Source: Thermoactinomyces sp. DSM 45891
GTDB lineage: Bacteria; Bacillota; Bacilli; Thermoactinomycetales; Thermoactinomycetaceae
DNA: 64,000 nucleotides
Direction of reading: 5' to 3'
Assembly (NCBI RefSeq): GCF_900119485.1
Contig: NZ_FPJZ01000001.1
Location: 288,053-352,052 of the forward strand
Position 1 is the first letter of the stretch, and the number at the start of each line of letters is the position of its first letter. Shown here piece after piece: positions 1 through 8,539 of this stretch. The notes beneath the pieces were generated by a model. It was not told where the DNA came from. It did no database searches and saw only the letters and a list, made by a program, of their open reading frames with translations. The position numbers and the translations under genes are program-made.

Positions 1-670
1 CAAATCCAGTGGGGCCTTGTGGGCCCGTTGGGCCTGTTTCCCCGGTAGCTCCGGCAAATCCAGTGGGGCCTTGTGGGCCCGTTTCTCCTGTAGATCCAGC
101 AAATCCGGTGGGACCCGTTGGACCTTGGGGTCCCGTAATACCAGTAGATCCAGTTGGCACTTCTAAACTAACATTTGCTGAACCTTCTGTTACATTGACA
201 TTCAAAGTATTCGATATAATATTTAGATCTTCGCCAACAGCCACCGTAGCGATTCCATTTGCACCTGAATTACCTAGGACTCGGAATAAATTCGTGCCTG
301 TTGGAATGGTTCCAGTTGGCACTGTACCAGTGGCTCCGACAGGACCTTGCGGACCTTGTGGACCAATGCTAGTAGTCGATTCTAAAACAGTCTCTAATTT
401 CTGCTGCAAAATCCACTCTTTCTTCGCAATTTCACGGATTGTATCTCTAACACTACTGTTTACTAAGAGCACATCACTGATTGTAGCAACCTGAGGAGCG
501 CTAATTCCTGGTAAGGTTCCTAAAATATACTGTAACTTTTCTCCTTCAGCATTGATAATATGACTTAATCCTAACTCCTCGAGAGCAATGGAGGATAATA
601 GGAGGTTAACTGCATCGTCTCGTGTAATCGAAATAGTGGGAGTAATATTAGGAATATTGGATTGGGACAT
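1..670 (-). CDS. Collagen-like spore-surface protein, 3' end cut by the window edge
   Basis: This reading frame is open from ATG at 670 through the left edge, so 223 codons are visible and the C terminus is missing. GGAGG lies 7 bases before the ATG. Residues 1-100 form a helical head; a stretch around residues 30-55 (ALEELGLSHIINAEGEKLQ) is typical of collagen-like spore and exosporium proteins of Bacillales. A short Gly-X-Y patch (GPQGPQGPVGATG) follows, then a roughly 50-residue beta-like insert. From about residue 172 there are regular triplets such as GPTGPTGFAGSTGETG. Threonine in the third position is the usual O-glycosylation site in BclA-type proteins. The likely role is filament or hair-like structure on the spore surface. 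It lies downstream of an FkbM methyltransferase on the same strand. Confidence 0.85.
   Translation of the reverse strand, partial: MSQSNIPNITPTISITRDDAVNLLLSSIALEELGLSHIINAEGEKLQYILGTLPGISAPQVATISDVLLVNSSVRDTIREIAKKEWILQQKLETVLESTTSIGPQGPQGPVGATGTVPTGTIPTGTNLFRVLGNSGANGIATVAVGEDLNIISNTLNVNVTEGSANVSLEVPTGSTGITGPQGPTGPTGFAGSTGETGPQGPTGFAGATGETGPTGPQGPTGF
2..135 (-). repeat. Coding tandem repeats of the collagen region
   Basis: Units of 54 bp (2-55) and 45 bp (56-100), followed by a third degenerate unit from 101, share an identical 28-base core (2-29 and 56-83). They encode Gly-X-Thr triplets. Unit lengths are multiples of 9, so the triplet frame is kept when units are gained or lost. More copies probably lie beyond the left edge. 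Confidence 0.85.
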
Positions 671-706
671 CTTAACACCTCCCTAATACTTCTACTTTTT
701 CTAAAT

Positions 707-748
707 GAAAGATAATCGTTACACCCGTTTGTGTAACAATTATCTTTC
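707..748. other. Long stem-loop between the FkbM gene and the collagen-like gene
   Basis: Arms 707-724 and 731-748 pair over 18 positions with one mismatch around a 6-base loop. The stem lies 59 bases after the FkbM stop and 36 bases before the collagen-like start. The run after the stem on the minus strand is only partly T-rich (ATTTAGAAAAAG). It could be a weak terminator, an mRNA-stabilising leader hairpin or a protein-binding palindrome. Confidence 0.6.
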
Positions 749-807
749 CATGTATAAGAAACCAAGAAACATTCTTATATCTTGGCTCCCCAATCAAGGT
801 GTACTAC

Positions 808-1590
808 CTACCAACACTCGTCTGTAAAGACAAATTCTCCATTATAATCTCTGTCCCTTAAATCATTCTCATCTAACAAATTTCCTTCATTATCATAGAT
901 ATGCCTATACATACTGAGTACTTGTAGCACGTCTTTGCACGTTTGTTCAAAGCGGTTTTTAGCTTCCATTTCAGAGAGTCCTTGTCTATTAAGGTTCTCC
1001 TTGAGAAATGGAGAGTGTAAGGATGCATAGAAAGTTGGTTTTTCGGCTTCTAGAAATTCTTTCAAACATGGAATTAAGGCATATTCACCACCTTCAATAT
1101 CCATTTTTACAAAATTCACATCTCTAATATTATACTGATTCATTAAGTCAGCTATCGTAATACATTGTACTTCACATGAGTCATCGGAAATGGTGGGCAT
1201 GAGACTCGAAACAGCATATCCAAATGCACCTCTTGAATACAACCGTGAAGTTCCTGTCTCTCCAGACATAGCCGAATTAATCAGTGTTACTTTAGAAGCG
1301 ATAGGTGCGTTTAGGCATACATTTATCTTCAACTCTCCAAAAGCAACTGGATCTGGTTCTACCGCATAGACGTGCTTAGCTCTATGGGCTGCGTACAACA
1401 CAGTAGGGCCTAGAAATGCACCGAAATCTAAATAATTATGGTCCAAATCTAAAAAGCGGTCAAAAATATTAAATGTATGTTCTTCCCAATTATTCTGATG
1501 CATGCTATGCCATAACCAAGCATTCCGTTGATTGATTAATACATCAAAGTGAGCATTTCGTTTCGAGATGGATAATACACTCTGTTCCAA
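808..1590 (-). CDS. FkbM-family SAM-dependent methyltransferase
   Basis: A class I methyltransferase of the FkbM family, which usually O-methylates sugars or small acceptors. Motif I is seen as LDFGAFLG near residue 55, followed by VEPDP near 77, and the family signature VNFVKMDIEGGEY lies near 158-170. The TTG at 1590 is preferred because AAGGGAG sits 8 bases before it; a GTG at 1599 is too close to that site. This gives 260 residues, about the usual length. It lies just upstream of the collagen-like gene on the same strand, so methylation of a sugar on that protein is plausible but unproven. Confidence 0.8.
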   Translation of the reverse strand: MEQSVLSISKRNAHFDVLINQRNAWLWHSMHQNNWEEHTFNIFDRFLDLDHNYLDFGAFLGPTVLYAAHRAKHVYAVEPDPVAFGELKINVCLNAPIASKVTLINSAMSGETGTSRLYSRGAFGYAVSSLMPTISDDSCEVQCITIADLMNQYNIRDVNFVKMDIEGGEYALIPCLKEFLEAEKPTFYASLHSPFLKENLNRQGLSEMEAKNRFEQTCKDVLQVLSMYRHIYDNEGNLLDENDLRDRDYNGEFVFTDECW

Positions 1591-1667
1591 AAAGTACACT
1601 CCCTTAGATTTATTTGCACATACATCATTTCTATTCGGGAATATACCTCTAATGCATGCCTATATAA

Positions 1668-1700
1668 AAAATGGTGCAATCATAATGATTACACCATTTT
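1668..1700 (-). terminator. Rho-independent terminator
   Basis: A 15-bp stem with one mismatch (1668-1682 with 1686-1700) and a 3-base loop. On the minus strand it is followed by TTTTTTATATAGG. It lies 13 bases after the stop of the TM2 gene and would end that transcript before the FkbM gene. Confidence 0.8.
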
Positions 1701-1712
1701 ACAATTAATCTT

Positions 1713-1928
1713 CTATGCAATTCGATTTCGATATGCAAATCGTACATTATAATCATCCACTTGTTTTCCAAGGGTAAATAGATCATAAAGCCAGCCGATC
1801 CCGAGCAATCCACCTGTCAGCAGATAGAGAATCCCGGTTGCTACTTTTCCCAAATAAAAGCGATGCAATCCGACGAAACCACCGAGGAAGATCAATAAAA
1901 TATAGGCAATCGATTTATCTTTTTTCAT
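1713..1928 (-). CDS. TM2-domain small membrane protein
   Basis: 71 residues. The TM2 domain is visible: a first hydrophobic helix, the turn GLHRFYLGK, then a second helix rich in Gly and Leu (LLTGGLLGIGWLYDL). TM2 proteins are two-helix membrane proteins of uncertain function. Two tandem ATG codons (1931 and 1928) follow GGAGG at 1936-1940; the second has the better 7-base spacing. It is transcribed after the permease gene with 28 bases between, so co-transcription is likely. Confidence 0.8.
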   Translation of the reverse strand: MKKDKSIAYILLIFLGGFVGLHRFYLGKVATGILYLLTGGLLGIGWLYDLFTLGKQVDDYNVRFAYRNRIA

Positions 1929-1956
1929 CATGCGACCTCCGCCATACAATCTTGTG

Positions 1957-3888
1957 TTATTTTCCAGACGAGATCATAACTTTGCTTAATTGTTTTAGAT
2001 AGATAGCACGTATAATGAAGAAATAGATAATCTGGACTACGAAGAAACCAGAGATTCCGACTAAGGTTGGCGTTATCATATCAAGTACAGAGAAACCACC
2101 CATATGTTTATTTATAATCTGTAAGCCAATTCCAGATTCCAGTCCAGCAACGACAAGCGGTATGAAGAACAACATGGCAATTTGGATAGTAGAGGTTCGC
2201 TTCATATCCCTTGTGCTTAACCCCACTTTGGAAAGCATATGGTACATTCGTTGATCCTGATTTAAATCGGTATACAGCTTAAAGTATAGGAAACTAGCTG
2301 AGGCAACCGAGAACACTGCTGCCATAAAGAGGGCAATAAAGGTGAATATACTACGCGCTTGTTGGAAGCCAATATACGACCCTGCTCGAGTATCTATATA
2401 ACTATCTTCCTGCTCCTGACCCATATTTTGTAGCTTAGTACTCAGTTTTGCTTGAACCGAATCAGAACGAGGATAGTCTGTATTAGACCAAGCTGGAACA
2501 TGATAATACACAGATGTCCTTTCCTGCGCACGAATGTCTTCTTTTGCTTCATCTACTTTTTTTATTTCATCGGCTAAAATTTGTTTATAGGTTTCATCAC
2601 TTACCACTAATCTCGAGGAGTAATCTATCGATTTTTCAATGTTACCAACGACTTGAAGATTATATTTCGATACTTTTTGTCCTGCTTGTACTTTTTCAGG
2701 TTCCTTTTCGAGTGTACTAACTAGGAAAATAGCCTCGTTAGGCTTCAATTTTTGCGGAGCTTTTCGCTCAAGCACCTTCGCCATTTGGGCATACTCAGAC
2801 TCTTTCATGACATTTACATACTTTTTACTACCCAGCTTGAGATTTACCGTTTTACCAGTCACCTTATCAAATTTGAGCCCAGCACCTTGTAGTTCTTGAT
2901 CAATCTTCTTCACTTCACCTTCCCAGTTCTTATACTCTTTAAAAAGATTAAATTCAAGAGCAAACGGTGTCTCTTTAAATCGAGCTTTCGCATCTTGATC
3001 AAAAGAGTAGACAAGCCCTGCTCCGGCAGAAGCCATCGCGATTACAATCGTAACCATAAAAAACATCCGAGCATTATCTTTTATCTTGTAAGCCATCTCG
3101 GAAACCCATAACATTCTCGTACCCTTCCAAAAGAAGGATCGACTTTTTTTCAATAGTCTCATCAAGTACACACTTAATTGAGTAAAAAAGAAATAATTTC
3201 CGATAATCCCGAGGCCAAGAGCCCAGTAAAAATTATTAAAATCATCATAGAGCAAATAGTATGCGGTGCCAATTGAGACAAGTGAAAAAAGAACGAGTAG
3301 AATATGAGCTTTCGGTTCTGTTTTCGGTTTACTTGTCCCCATCAAAAGCTCAAGGGCTCTTTTTTGACGAATGAAGAATAAGGTCGCAAAGGAAATTACG
3401 AGATATAAAGCTGCAAATGATGCCGCTGTAAGTCCCATTGCTTTCAGTGGGAAGTAAAACGGAAGTTTCGTCTCTACCACACTAGATCCGTACACAAGAA
3501 ATATTTTTGAAAAAAGGAGTCCACCTAAAATCCCGGCTACAATCGCCCCAAAACCAATTAATATGTTTTCTAGAAAAACAAGTTTATTAATTTGGTTTCG
3601 CTGTGCTCCTAAAATCGTCAACACACCAAACTCTTTATTCCTGATTTTCAAGAAAGCGCTAATCGAATAAAGGACAAATAAAAATGAGAATACAAATGTA
3701 ACATAGGATGCTCCTTTCATCCCCATCTTCGCAGCCTCACCGAGGCCTGATTTTGCTAATTCAGGATGATAGATAAATAAAGCATAGGTAAAAAAGATCA
3801 TGACGGCAAACGCACTACTTAAAAAGTAAGCAGAGTATGCACGTAAGTTACGTTTGACATTATTAAACGCAAACTGACGAAAATTCAT
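1957..3888 (-). CDS. BceB/FtsX-type ABC transporter permease
   Basis: 643 residues with the architecture of BceB-like permeases that sense or remove peptide antibiotics such as bacitracin. The N terminus MNFRQFAFNNVKRNLRAY is typical of the family. Four helices lie in the first 250 residues, a large extracellular domain follows (roughly 290-510), and FtsX-like helices occupy the C-terminal part. AGGAGG precedes the ATG. The usual partners (ATPase BceA, kinase BceS, regulator BceR) are absent on both sides: upstream is the carboxyltransferase gene and downstream the TM2 gene. It is therefore an orphan permease that would need an ATPase from elsewhere. The exact substrate cannot be read from sequence. 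Confidence 0.85.
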   Translation of the reverse strand: MNFRQFAFNNVKRNLRAYSAYFLSSAFAVMIFFTYALFIYHPELAKSGLGEAAKMGMKGASYVTFVFSFLFVLYSISAFLKIRNKEFGVLTILGAQRNQINKLVFLENILIGFGAIVAGILGGLLFSKIFLVYGSSVVETKLPFYFPLKAMGLTAASFAALYLVISFATLFFIRQKRALELLMGTSKPKTEPKAHILLVLFSLVSIGTAYYLLYDDFNNFYWALGLGIIGNYFFFTQLSVYLMRLLKKSRSFFWKGTRMLWVSEMAYKIKDNARMFFMVTIVIAMASAGAGLVYSFDQDAKARFKETPFALEFNLFKEYKNWEGEVKKIDQELQGAGLKFDKVTGKTVNLKLGSKKYVNVMKESEYAQMAKVLERKAPQKLKPNEAIFLVSTLEKEPEKVQAGQKVSKYNLQVVGNIEKSIDYSSRLVVSDETYKQILADEIKKVDEAKEDIRAQERTSVYYHVPAWSNTDYPRSDSVQAKLSTKLQNMGQEQEDSYIDTRAGSYIGFQQARSIFTFIALFMAAVFSVASASFLYFKLYTDLNQDQRMYHMLSKVGLSTRDMKRTSTIQIAMLFFIPLVVAGLESGIGLQIINKHMGGFSVLDMITPTLVGISGFFVVQIIYFFIIRAIYLKQLSKVMISSGK

Positions 3889-3995
3889 GTTTCGTTCCTC
3901 CTAGAGTAACAAATTAGTACAAATGCTACTGTTTTTCTGTTATTTGGTTGATGAAATTAGTGTAACAGGGGAGGAAAATAGAGAGAATGAAATTA

Positions 3996-4024
3996 CCTTA
4001 CATGAACCTTAAACATTTGTAAGG
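3996..4024. promoter_or_regulatory. Candidate operator upstream of the permease gene
   Basis: Inverted repeat CCTTACA-N15-TGTAAGG, 108 bases before the permease ATG. BceR-type regulators bind inverted TTACA/TGTAA half sites, although normally with shorter spacing. The assignment is inference only; no BceR gene lies in the window. Confidence 0.35.
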
Positions 4025-4062
4025 ATTGACGAGACTAATCACGATATCGACGTATAGAACTC

Positions 4063-4103
4063 AAAAAAGTAGGTACCTCTGCATAAAAGGTACCTACTTT
4101 TTT
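4063..4103 (-). terminator. Terminator of the methylmalonyl-CoA operon
   Basis: A perfect 16-bp stem (4063-4078 with 4088-4103) including AGGTACCT arms, with A-run and T-run flanks. It starts 5 bases after the carboxyltransferase stop. It reads as an intrinsic terminator on the minus strand and, by symmetry, on the plus strand too. Confidence 0.9.
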
Positions 4104-4108
4104 CAAAT

Positions 4109-5659
4109 CTACAAAGGAATATTTCCATGCTTTTTATAAGGTCTTGTATCTTTTTTATTACGCAATAACTCTAGTGCACTCATTAACTTTATGCGTGTTT
4201 CCCGTGGATCGATCACATCGTCAACCATGCCATAAGCTGCGGCAACATAAGGGTTAGCAAACTTATCTTTGTATTCGGCAATCTTCGCTTGACGAACTTC
4301 TTCCGGGTTTTCGCTCTCATTAATCTCTCTACTAAAGATAATATTGGCTGCTCCCTCCGGACCCATCACTGCTATTTCAGCAGAGGGCCAAGCGTAAACG
4401 ATGTCTGCACCGATCCCCTTACTATTTAATGCGACATAGGCACCGCCAAATGCTTTCCGTAATATCACCGAGATACGTGGTACGGTAGCTTCAGAGTATG
4501 CATATAAAATCTTGGCCCCGTGGCGGATAATTCCACGATGCTCTTGATTCACACCTGGGAAGAATCCAGTCACATCAATCAATGTAATAACTGGTATGTT
4601 GAAGCAGTCACAAAAACGAACAAAGCGACTTAGTTTATCAGAAGAGTCGATATCGAGCCCACCGGCCATCACTTTGGGTTGATTGGCTACGATTCCCACA
4701 CTCTCCCCGCCGATTCTGGCAAAGCCAACGACGATGTTTCGAGCAAATTTCTCTTGTACTTCCATAAATGAGTGATCATCAACCAACTGATCGATCACTT
4801 TACGGACATCGTAAACCTTCGTGCCTTCGACGGGCACAACCTCTGCTAATTCCTCGATCCATTCATCTGTAATTTTCTCAATCTCTTTTTTAGCTGGCTT
4901 TTCTTGATTGTTAGATGGAAGATAAGATAATAATTTCCGAACTTGCTCTAACACTTCAGGCTCGCTTGCAGCTGTGAAGTGCGCATTTCCACTAATGCTA
5001 CTATGAACCGAAGCACCACCTAATTCTTCGGAACTAATCTTCTCCCGAGTAACAGTTTCGATCACTTTTGGCCCTGTAATAAACATTTGCGAAGTCGTTT
5101 CCACCATAAACACGAAATCAGTAATCGCTGGCGAATATACTGCCCCACCTGCACACGGCCCCATGATCACCGATATCTGAGGCACAACACCTGAGTAGAT
5201 CGAGTTGCGATAAAAGACATGTCCATAGCCATCCAGAGACATAACGCCTTCTTGAATGCGGGCGCCACCAGAATCGTTCAATCCAATGATGGGGCATCCA
5301 TTTTGTGCAGCTAAGTCCATCATGCGGGAGATTTTTAAAGCATGCATCTCTCCCAATGCTCCACCGAACACGGTAAAATCTTGTGCAAATACGTAGACGG
5401 TTCTGCCGTGCACTTTCCCGTATCCTGTTACGACGCCTTCTCCAGGTGCATCCACCTGATCCATATCAAAATGGCTAGAACGGTGCTCAATGAATGGGTT
5501 TAACTCTACAAACGTGTTTTCATCAAGTAAAAGATCGACTCTCTCTCTCGCCGTCAGTTTCCCACGTTTATGCTGGGCCTTAATTCGTCTGTCTCCCCCA
5601 CCCATTTCAATCTTACGACGTCGTTCGTACATTTCATTGATTTTCGTATGCATGTCCAC
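4109..5659 (-). CDS. Acyl-CoA carboxylase carboxyltransferase subunit (propionyl-CoA carboxylase beta / MmdA type)
   Basis: About 516 residues, the normal size for PccB/MmdA biotin-dependent carboxyltransferases. The crotonase-like N half carries RGKLTARERVDLLLD and an oxyanion-type PCAGGAVYSPA; the C half carries RKAFGGAYVALNSK and PEGAANIIF. It would transfer carboxyl from carboxybiotin to propionyl-CoA, giving methylmalonyl-CoA, or act in reverse. No biotin carboxylase or biotin carrier gene is in the window. The start is uncertain by a few codons: GTG at 5659 lies 8 bases after GGAG, while ATG at 5665 overlaps the epimerase stop. It is the last gene of the operon mutase-B12 subunit-epimerase-carboxyltransferase. 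Confidence 0.88.
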   Translation of the reverse strand: MDMHTKINEMYERRRKIEMGGGDRRIKAQHKRGKLTARERVDLLLDENTFVELNPFIEHRSSHFDMDQVDAPGEGVVTGYGKVHGRTVYVFAQDFTVFGGALGEMHALKISRMMDLAAQNGCPIIGLNDSGGARIQEGVMSLDGYGHVFYRNSIYSGVVPQISVIMGPCAGGAVYSPAITDFVFMVETTSQMFITGPKVIETVTREKISSEELGGASVHSSISGNAHFTAASEPEVLEQVRKLLSYLPSNNQEKPAKKEIEKITDEWIEELAEVVPVEGTKVYDVRKVIDQLVDDHSFMEVQEKFARNIVVGFARIGGESVGIVANQPKVMAGGLDIDSSDKLSRFVRFCDCFNIPVITLIDVTGFFPGVNQEHRGIIRHGAKILYAYSEATVPRISVILRKAFGGAYVALNSKGIGADIVYAWPSAEIAVMGPEGAANIIFSREINESENPEEVRQAKIAEYKDKFANPYVAAAYGMVDDVIDPRETRIKLMSALELLRNKKDTRPYKKHGNIPL

Positions 5660-5664
5660 AAGCA

Positions 5665-6084
5665 TCACTCCATTTCAGCAAGGGTCTTTTGACAAAGTTC
5701 CATGAGTGCTCCATGGGTTGATTTAGGATGTAAAAAGGCAATTTGCATCTGATGGGCTCCGGCCTTTGGCTCTTCATGTATTAATCTGGTTCCCTGTTCT
5801 CGCAGATTTTGCAGGCATGTGCGAATGTCGGCTACTTCCAACGCGAGATGATGAAGCCCTTCTCCACGTTTCTCGATGAATTTGGCAATCGCACTTGAAG
5901 GAGCAATCGGCTCCAGTAATTCAATGCGACTCTCACCGATATCAAAAAAGGCGACTTTTACTTGTTCGCTCTCTACCACCTCGATCGAAGTAAGGGGAAG
6001 CCCCAGCTGCTCTTCATAAAAGGGGATACTCTCTTCTAAGCTCCGAACCGCGATTCCAATGTGACTAATCTTTTTTGGGTTCAC
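5665..6084 (-). CDS. mce: Methylmalonyl-CoA epimerase
   Basis: 139 residues, a two-module VOC/glyoxalase fold enzyme that interconverts (R)- and (S)-methylmalonyl-CoA. Metal-binding positions fit: His in ISHIGIAV at the start, Glu in SRIELLEP, His in LHHLALEV and Glu near LMEL at the end. The start chosen is GTG at 6084, 9 bases after GGAGG; it overlaps the upstream stop as GTGA. Upstream in-frame codons would lie inside the B12-subunit gene. It sits between the mutase genes and the carboxyltransferase, as expected for propionyl-CoA to succinyl-CoA conversion. Confidence 0.92.
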   Translation of the reverse strand: MNPKKISHIGIAVRSLEESIPFYEEQLGLPLTSIEVVESEQVKVAFFDIGESRIELLEPIAPSSAIAKFIEKRGEGLHHLALEVADIRTCLQNLREQGTRLIHEEPKAGAHQMQIAFLHPKSTHGALMELCQKTLAEME

Positions 6085-6524
6085 TGTTGAGTACCTCCAG
6101 AGTTGGTTAGAGAACCCTCCCAGCCTTTTTCTTCTTTCATTAGTTGGCGAATAAACTGTGCTGTTTGTTGAATCGTTGTCCCGGGGGTAAAGATTTCCCA
6201 AATCCCCTGTTGCTTTAAGATCGGAATATCTTCTTGTGGGATTACGCCCCCTCCGAAAACCAGTATATCATCTGCTTTTTGTTCTTTTAGTAATGTTACA
6301 ACTACTGGAAACAGCTCCATGTGAGCTCCAGATAAACAAGATAATCCAATGAGATCTACATCTTCTTGAATCGCCATCGCCACGATTTGTGCAGGGGATT
6401 GTCGTAGTCCCGTATAGATGACTTCCATTCCCTCATCTCGTAGCCCTTGTGCAATAATGAGCGCTCCACGATCATGACCATCTAAGCCCGGTTTCCCGAT
6501 TAATATACGTATTGGACGCAACAT
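6081..6524 (-). CDS. Cobalamin-binding subunit of methylmalonyl-CoA mutase
   Basis: 147 residues, a free-standing B12-binding Rossmann domain. The base-off, His-on motif DGHDRG is near residue 13, and the later motifs GLSCLSGAH and VFGGGVIP match the cobalamin pocket. The C-terminal segment IFTPGTTI is also typical. ATG at 6524 follows GAGGGAGG with suitable spacing. The large subunit is encoded just upstream, so this is the split two-gene mutase arrangement found in many Firmicutes and archaea. Confidence 0.93.
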   Translation of the reverse strand: MLRPIRILIGKPGLDGHDRGALIIAQGLRDEGMEVIYTGLRQSPAQIVAMAIQEDVDLIGLSCLSGAHMELFPVVVTLLKEQKADDILVFGGGVIPQEDIPILKQQGIWEIFTPGTTIQQTAQFIRQLMKEEKGWEGSLTNSGGTQQ

Positions 6525-6549
6525 AGTAGGTAGTCCTCCCTCAAACAAA

Positions 6550-8187
6550 TCAATATGGTTGATACTCTCCAAATACTTTTCGCATCGTATGGCAAATTTC
6601 GCCCACTGTCGCGTAATTCCGTACCGCATCAATGATAAACGGCATTAGATTTTCCGTTCCTGAAGCAGCTTGTTCTAAGGCTGCTAAACACTTTTCGACT
6701 GCCTGATTATCGCGCCGTAAACGTAGGTCTTGTAAATCAGCGATTTGCTTCTTTCCAAGCTCTGGGTCGACTCGTAGTAGTTCAGGTTGGACTTCATTTT
6801 CAATTTGATATTGATTCATACCCACTACAATTTCCATTCCATTTTCGATATTCCGCTGGGTCTCCAGGGCCACTCGATGAATTTCACGTTGCATAAACCC
6901 TTGTTCCACTGCAGAAACCGCTCCCCCTAGCTGTTCGATCTTCTCTAGATAGCGATTCGCTTCATCTTCCATCGCATCAGTAAGTGCCTCCACATAGTAG
7001 GACCCACCGAGTGGGTCTACTGTATCTGCTACACCACTTTCCAAAGCAAGAATTTGCTGCGTTCGGAGGGCAATTCGTGCCGACTCTTCCGTAGGCAATG
7101 CAAGTGCTTCATCACGTGAATTTGTATGTAAGCTTTGGGTCCCTCCTAACACAGCGGCTAGTGCCTGTACCGTAACACGAACGATATTGTTATCTGGCTG
7201 TTGCGCTGTTAATGTGGAACCTCCTGTTTGCGTATGAAAACGCAACTGCCAAGAACGTTCATTTTTAGCGCCAAAGCGATCTTTCATAATCCCCGCCCAG
7301 ATTCGGCGTGCAGCGCGGAACTTAGCAATTTCCTCAAAGAAATTATTATGGGCATTGAAGAAAAATGACAATCGCGGAGCAAACTTATCTATCTCGAGTC
7401 CTGCATCAAGTGCTGCTTGAACATAAGCCATCCCGTTGGCTAAGGTAAACGCTACCTCTTGCACAGCGGTAGATCCTGCTTCCCGGATATGATATCCGCT
7501 GATACTAATCGTATTCCATTTCGGCACATGCTCCGTACAGTAAGCAAATATATCTGTAATGAGACGCATAGATTGCTTCGGCGGATAGATATAGGTACCA
7601 CGTGCAATATATTCCTTTAAAATATCATTTTGTATCGTTCCTGTTATCTGGTTAGCCGAAATGCCTTGTTTCTCTCCCACCACGATGTACATCGCAAGCA
7701 GGACAGAAGCAGAAGAATTAATCGTCATCGATGTACTTACTCGATCAAGTGGGATTTCGGCTAATAACCGCTCCATATCTTCTAGACTATCAATCGCTAC
7801 TCCTACTTTTCCCACCTCTCCAATCGACATCGGATCATCGGAGTCGTAACCGATTTGAGTTGGCAAGTCAAAAGCAACACTTAATCCAGTCTGTCCCTGC
7901 TCTAATAAGTAACGAAATCGCTTATTTGTCTCTGTTGCGGAACCAAATCCTGCATATTGGCGCATCGTCCATAAACGGCTTCGGTACATATTAGGATGAA
8001 TGCCTCTTGTATAAGGATATTCCCCGGGAAAACTTACTTTTTCATCTATATTATCTACATGCTGATAGTAGAGTGGTTGTACTTCAATCTCAGAATGTGT
8101 GGCAAAAAAAGGCTTACGCTCAGGTGCCTTTGCACATACCTTCTCTACTTTTTGTTGCCATGATTTGTGACGTTCATGATGTGTCAT
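6550..8187 (-). CDS. Methylmalonyl-CoA mutase large subunit
   Basis: 545 residues, the TIM-barrel substrate domain without a fused B12 domain. It should rearrange (R)-methylmalonyl-CoA to succinyl-CoA. Active-site clues favour methylmalonyl-CoA over isobutyryl-CoA: RQYAGF keeps the Tyr, and IARGTYIYPP has Arg where isobutyryl-CoA mutases have Gln. The SGYH motif with the catalytic His is present. AGGAGG precedes the ATG. First gene of the operon. No MeaB-type GTPase chaperone gene is seen nearby, so it must be elsewhere or absent. Confidence 0.93.
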   Translation of the reverse strand: MTHHERHKSWQQKVEKVCAKAPERKPFFATHSEIEVQPLYYQHVDNIDEKVSFPGEYPYTRGIHPNMYRSRLWTMRQYAGFGSATETNKRFRYLLEQGQTGLSVAFDLPTQIGYDSDDPMSIGEVGKVGVAIDSLEDMERLLAEIPLDRVSTSMTINSSASVLLAMYIVVGEKQGISANQITGTIQNDILKEYIARGTYIYPPKQSMRLITDIFAYCTEHVPKWNTISISGYHIREAGSTAVQEVAFTLANGMAYVQAALDAGLEIDKFAPRLSFFFNAHNNFFEEIAKFRAARRIWAGIMKDRFGAKNERSWQLRFHTQTGGSTLTAQQPDNNIVRVTVQALAAVLGGTQSLHTNSRDEALALPTEESARIALRTQQILALESGVADTVDPLGGSYYVEALTDAMEDEANRYLEKIEQLGGAVSAVEQGFMQREIHRVALETQRNIENGMEIVVGMNQYQIENEVQPELLRVDPELGKKQIADLQDLRLRRDNQAVEKCLAALEQAASGTENLMPFIIDAVRNYATVGEICHTMRKVFGEYQPY

Positions 8188-8539
8188 TGTGCAACTCCCT
8201 CCTATCCGTTTCCGTTACAAGTTTTTTAGATTAACTAAGAAGTTACTTCATTTATAATCCTGCATTTATTGTTATCCTTCTTATAATACCATGCATTCTG
8301 ATATTTCATAAGAAAAGCGCCCTAACTTTAAATGCGACTAGATCCCACTCATTTAGGCTATCCTTTTTACTATATCAGAAAGAGAATCATAACAGGAGTA
8401 CCCATCAAAGTTTGTGAAGCCATAGACATTCCCTGATCCATTGGGTACAATAATACGTGTATTTTCAACTGGACCTACTAAATAGGTTTTCCTTCGCATG
8501 GATAATGGCTTTGTGATAAACAGAAGGCAGGTGTTATGT
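8188..8539. other. Intergenic region upstream of the mutase operon
   Basis: About 350 bases between the mutase start and the small membrane protein gene. It must hold the mutase operon promoter on the minus strand, but I could not single out a convincing -35/-10 pair. It also holds one possible short gene (8353-8499, minus). Confidence 0.5.
8353..8499 (-). CDS. Possible 48-residue hypothetical protein
   Basis: A short frame from ATG at 8499 to TAA. The amino-acid make-up looks protein-like (VPNGSGNVYGFTNFDGYSCY) and the codons resemble those of the neighbours. There is no clear ribosome binding site before the ATG, and the start overlaps the region upstream of a plus-strand gene. I do not recognise a family. 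Treat as tentative. Confidence 0.35.
   Translation of the reverse strand: MRRKTYLVGPVENTRIIVPNGSGNVYGFTNFDGYSCYDSLSDIVKRIA

Noticed and set aside
9..494. Plus-strand frame rich in Gly-Pro
   Set aside because: It is the antisense reading of the collagen-like gene; triplet repeats produce open frames on both strands. The minus strand has the binding site, start and known N-terminal domain.
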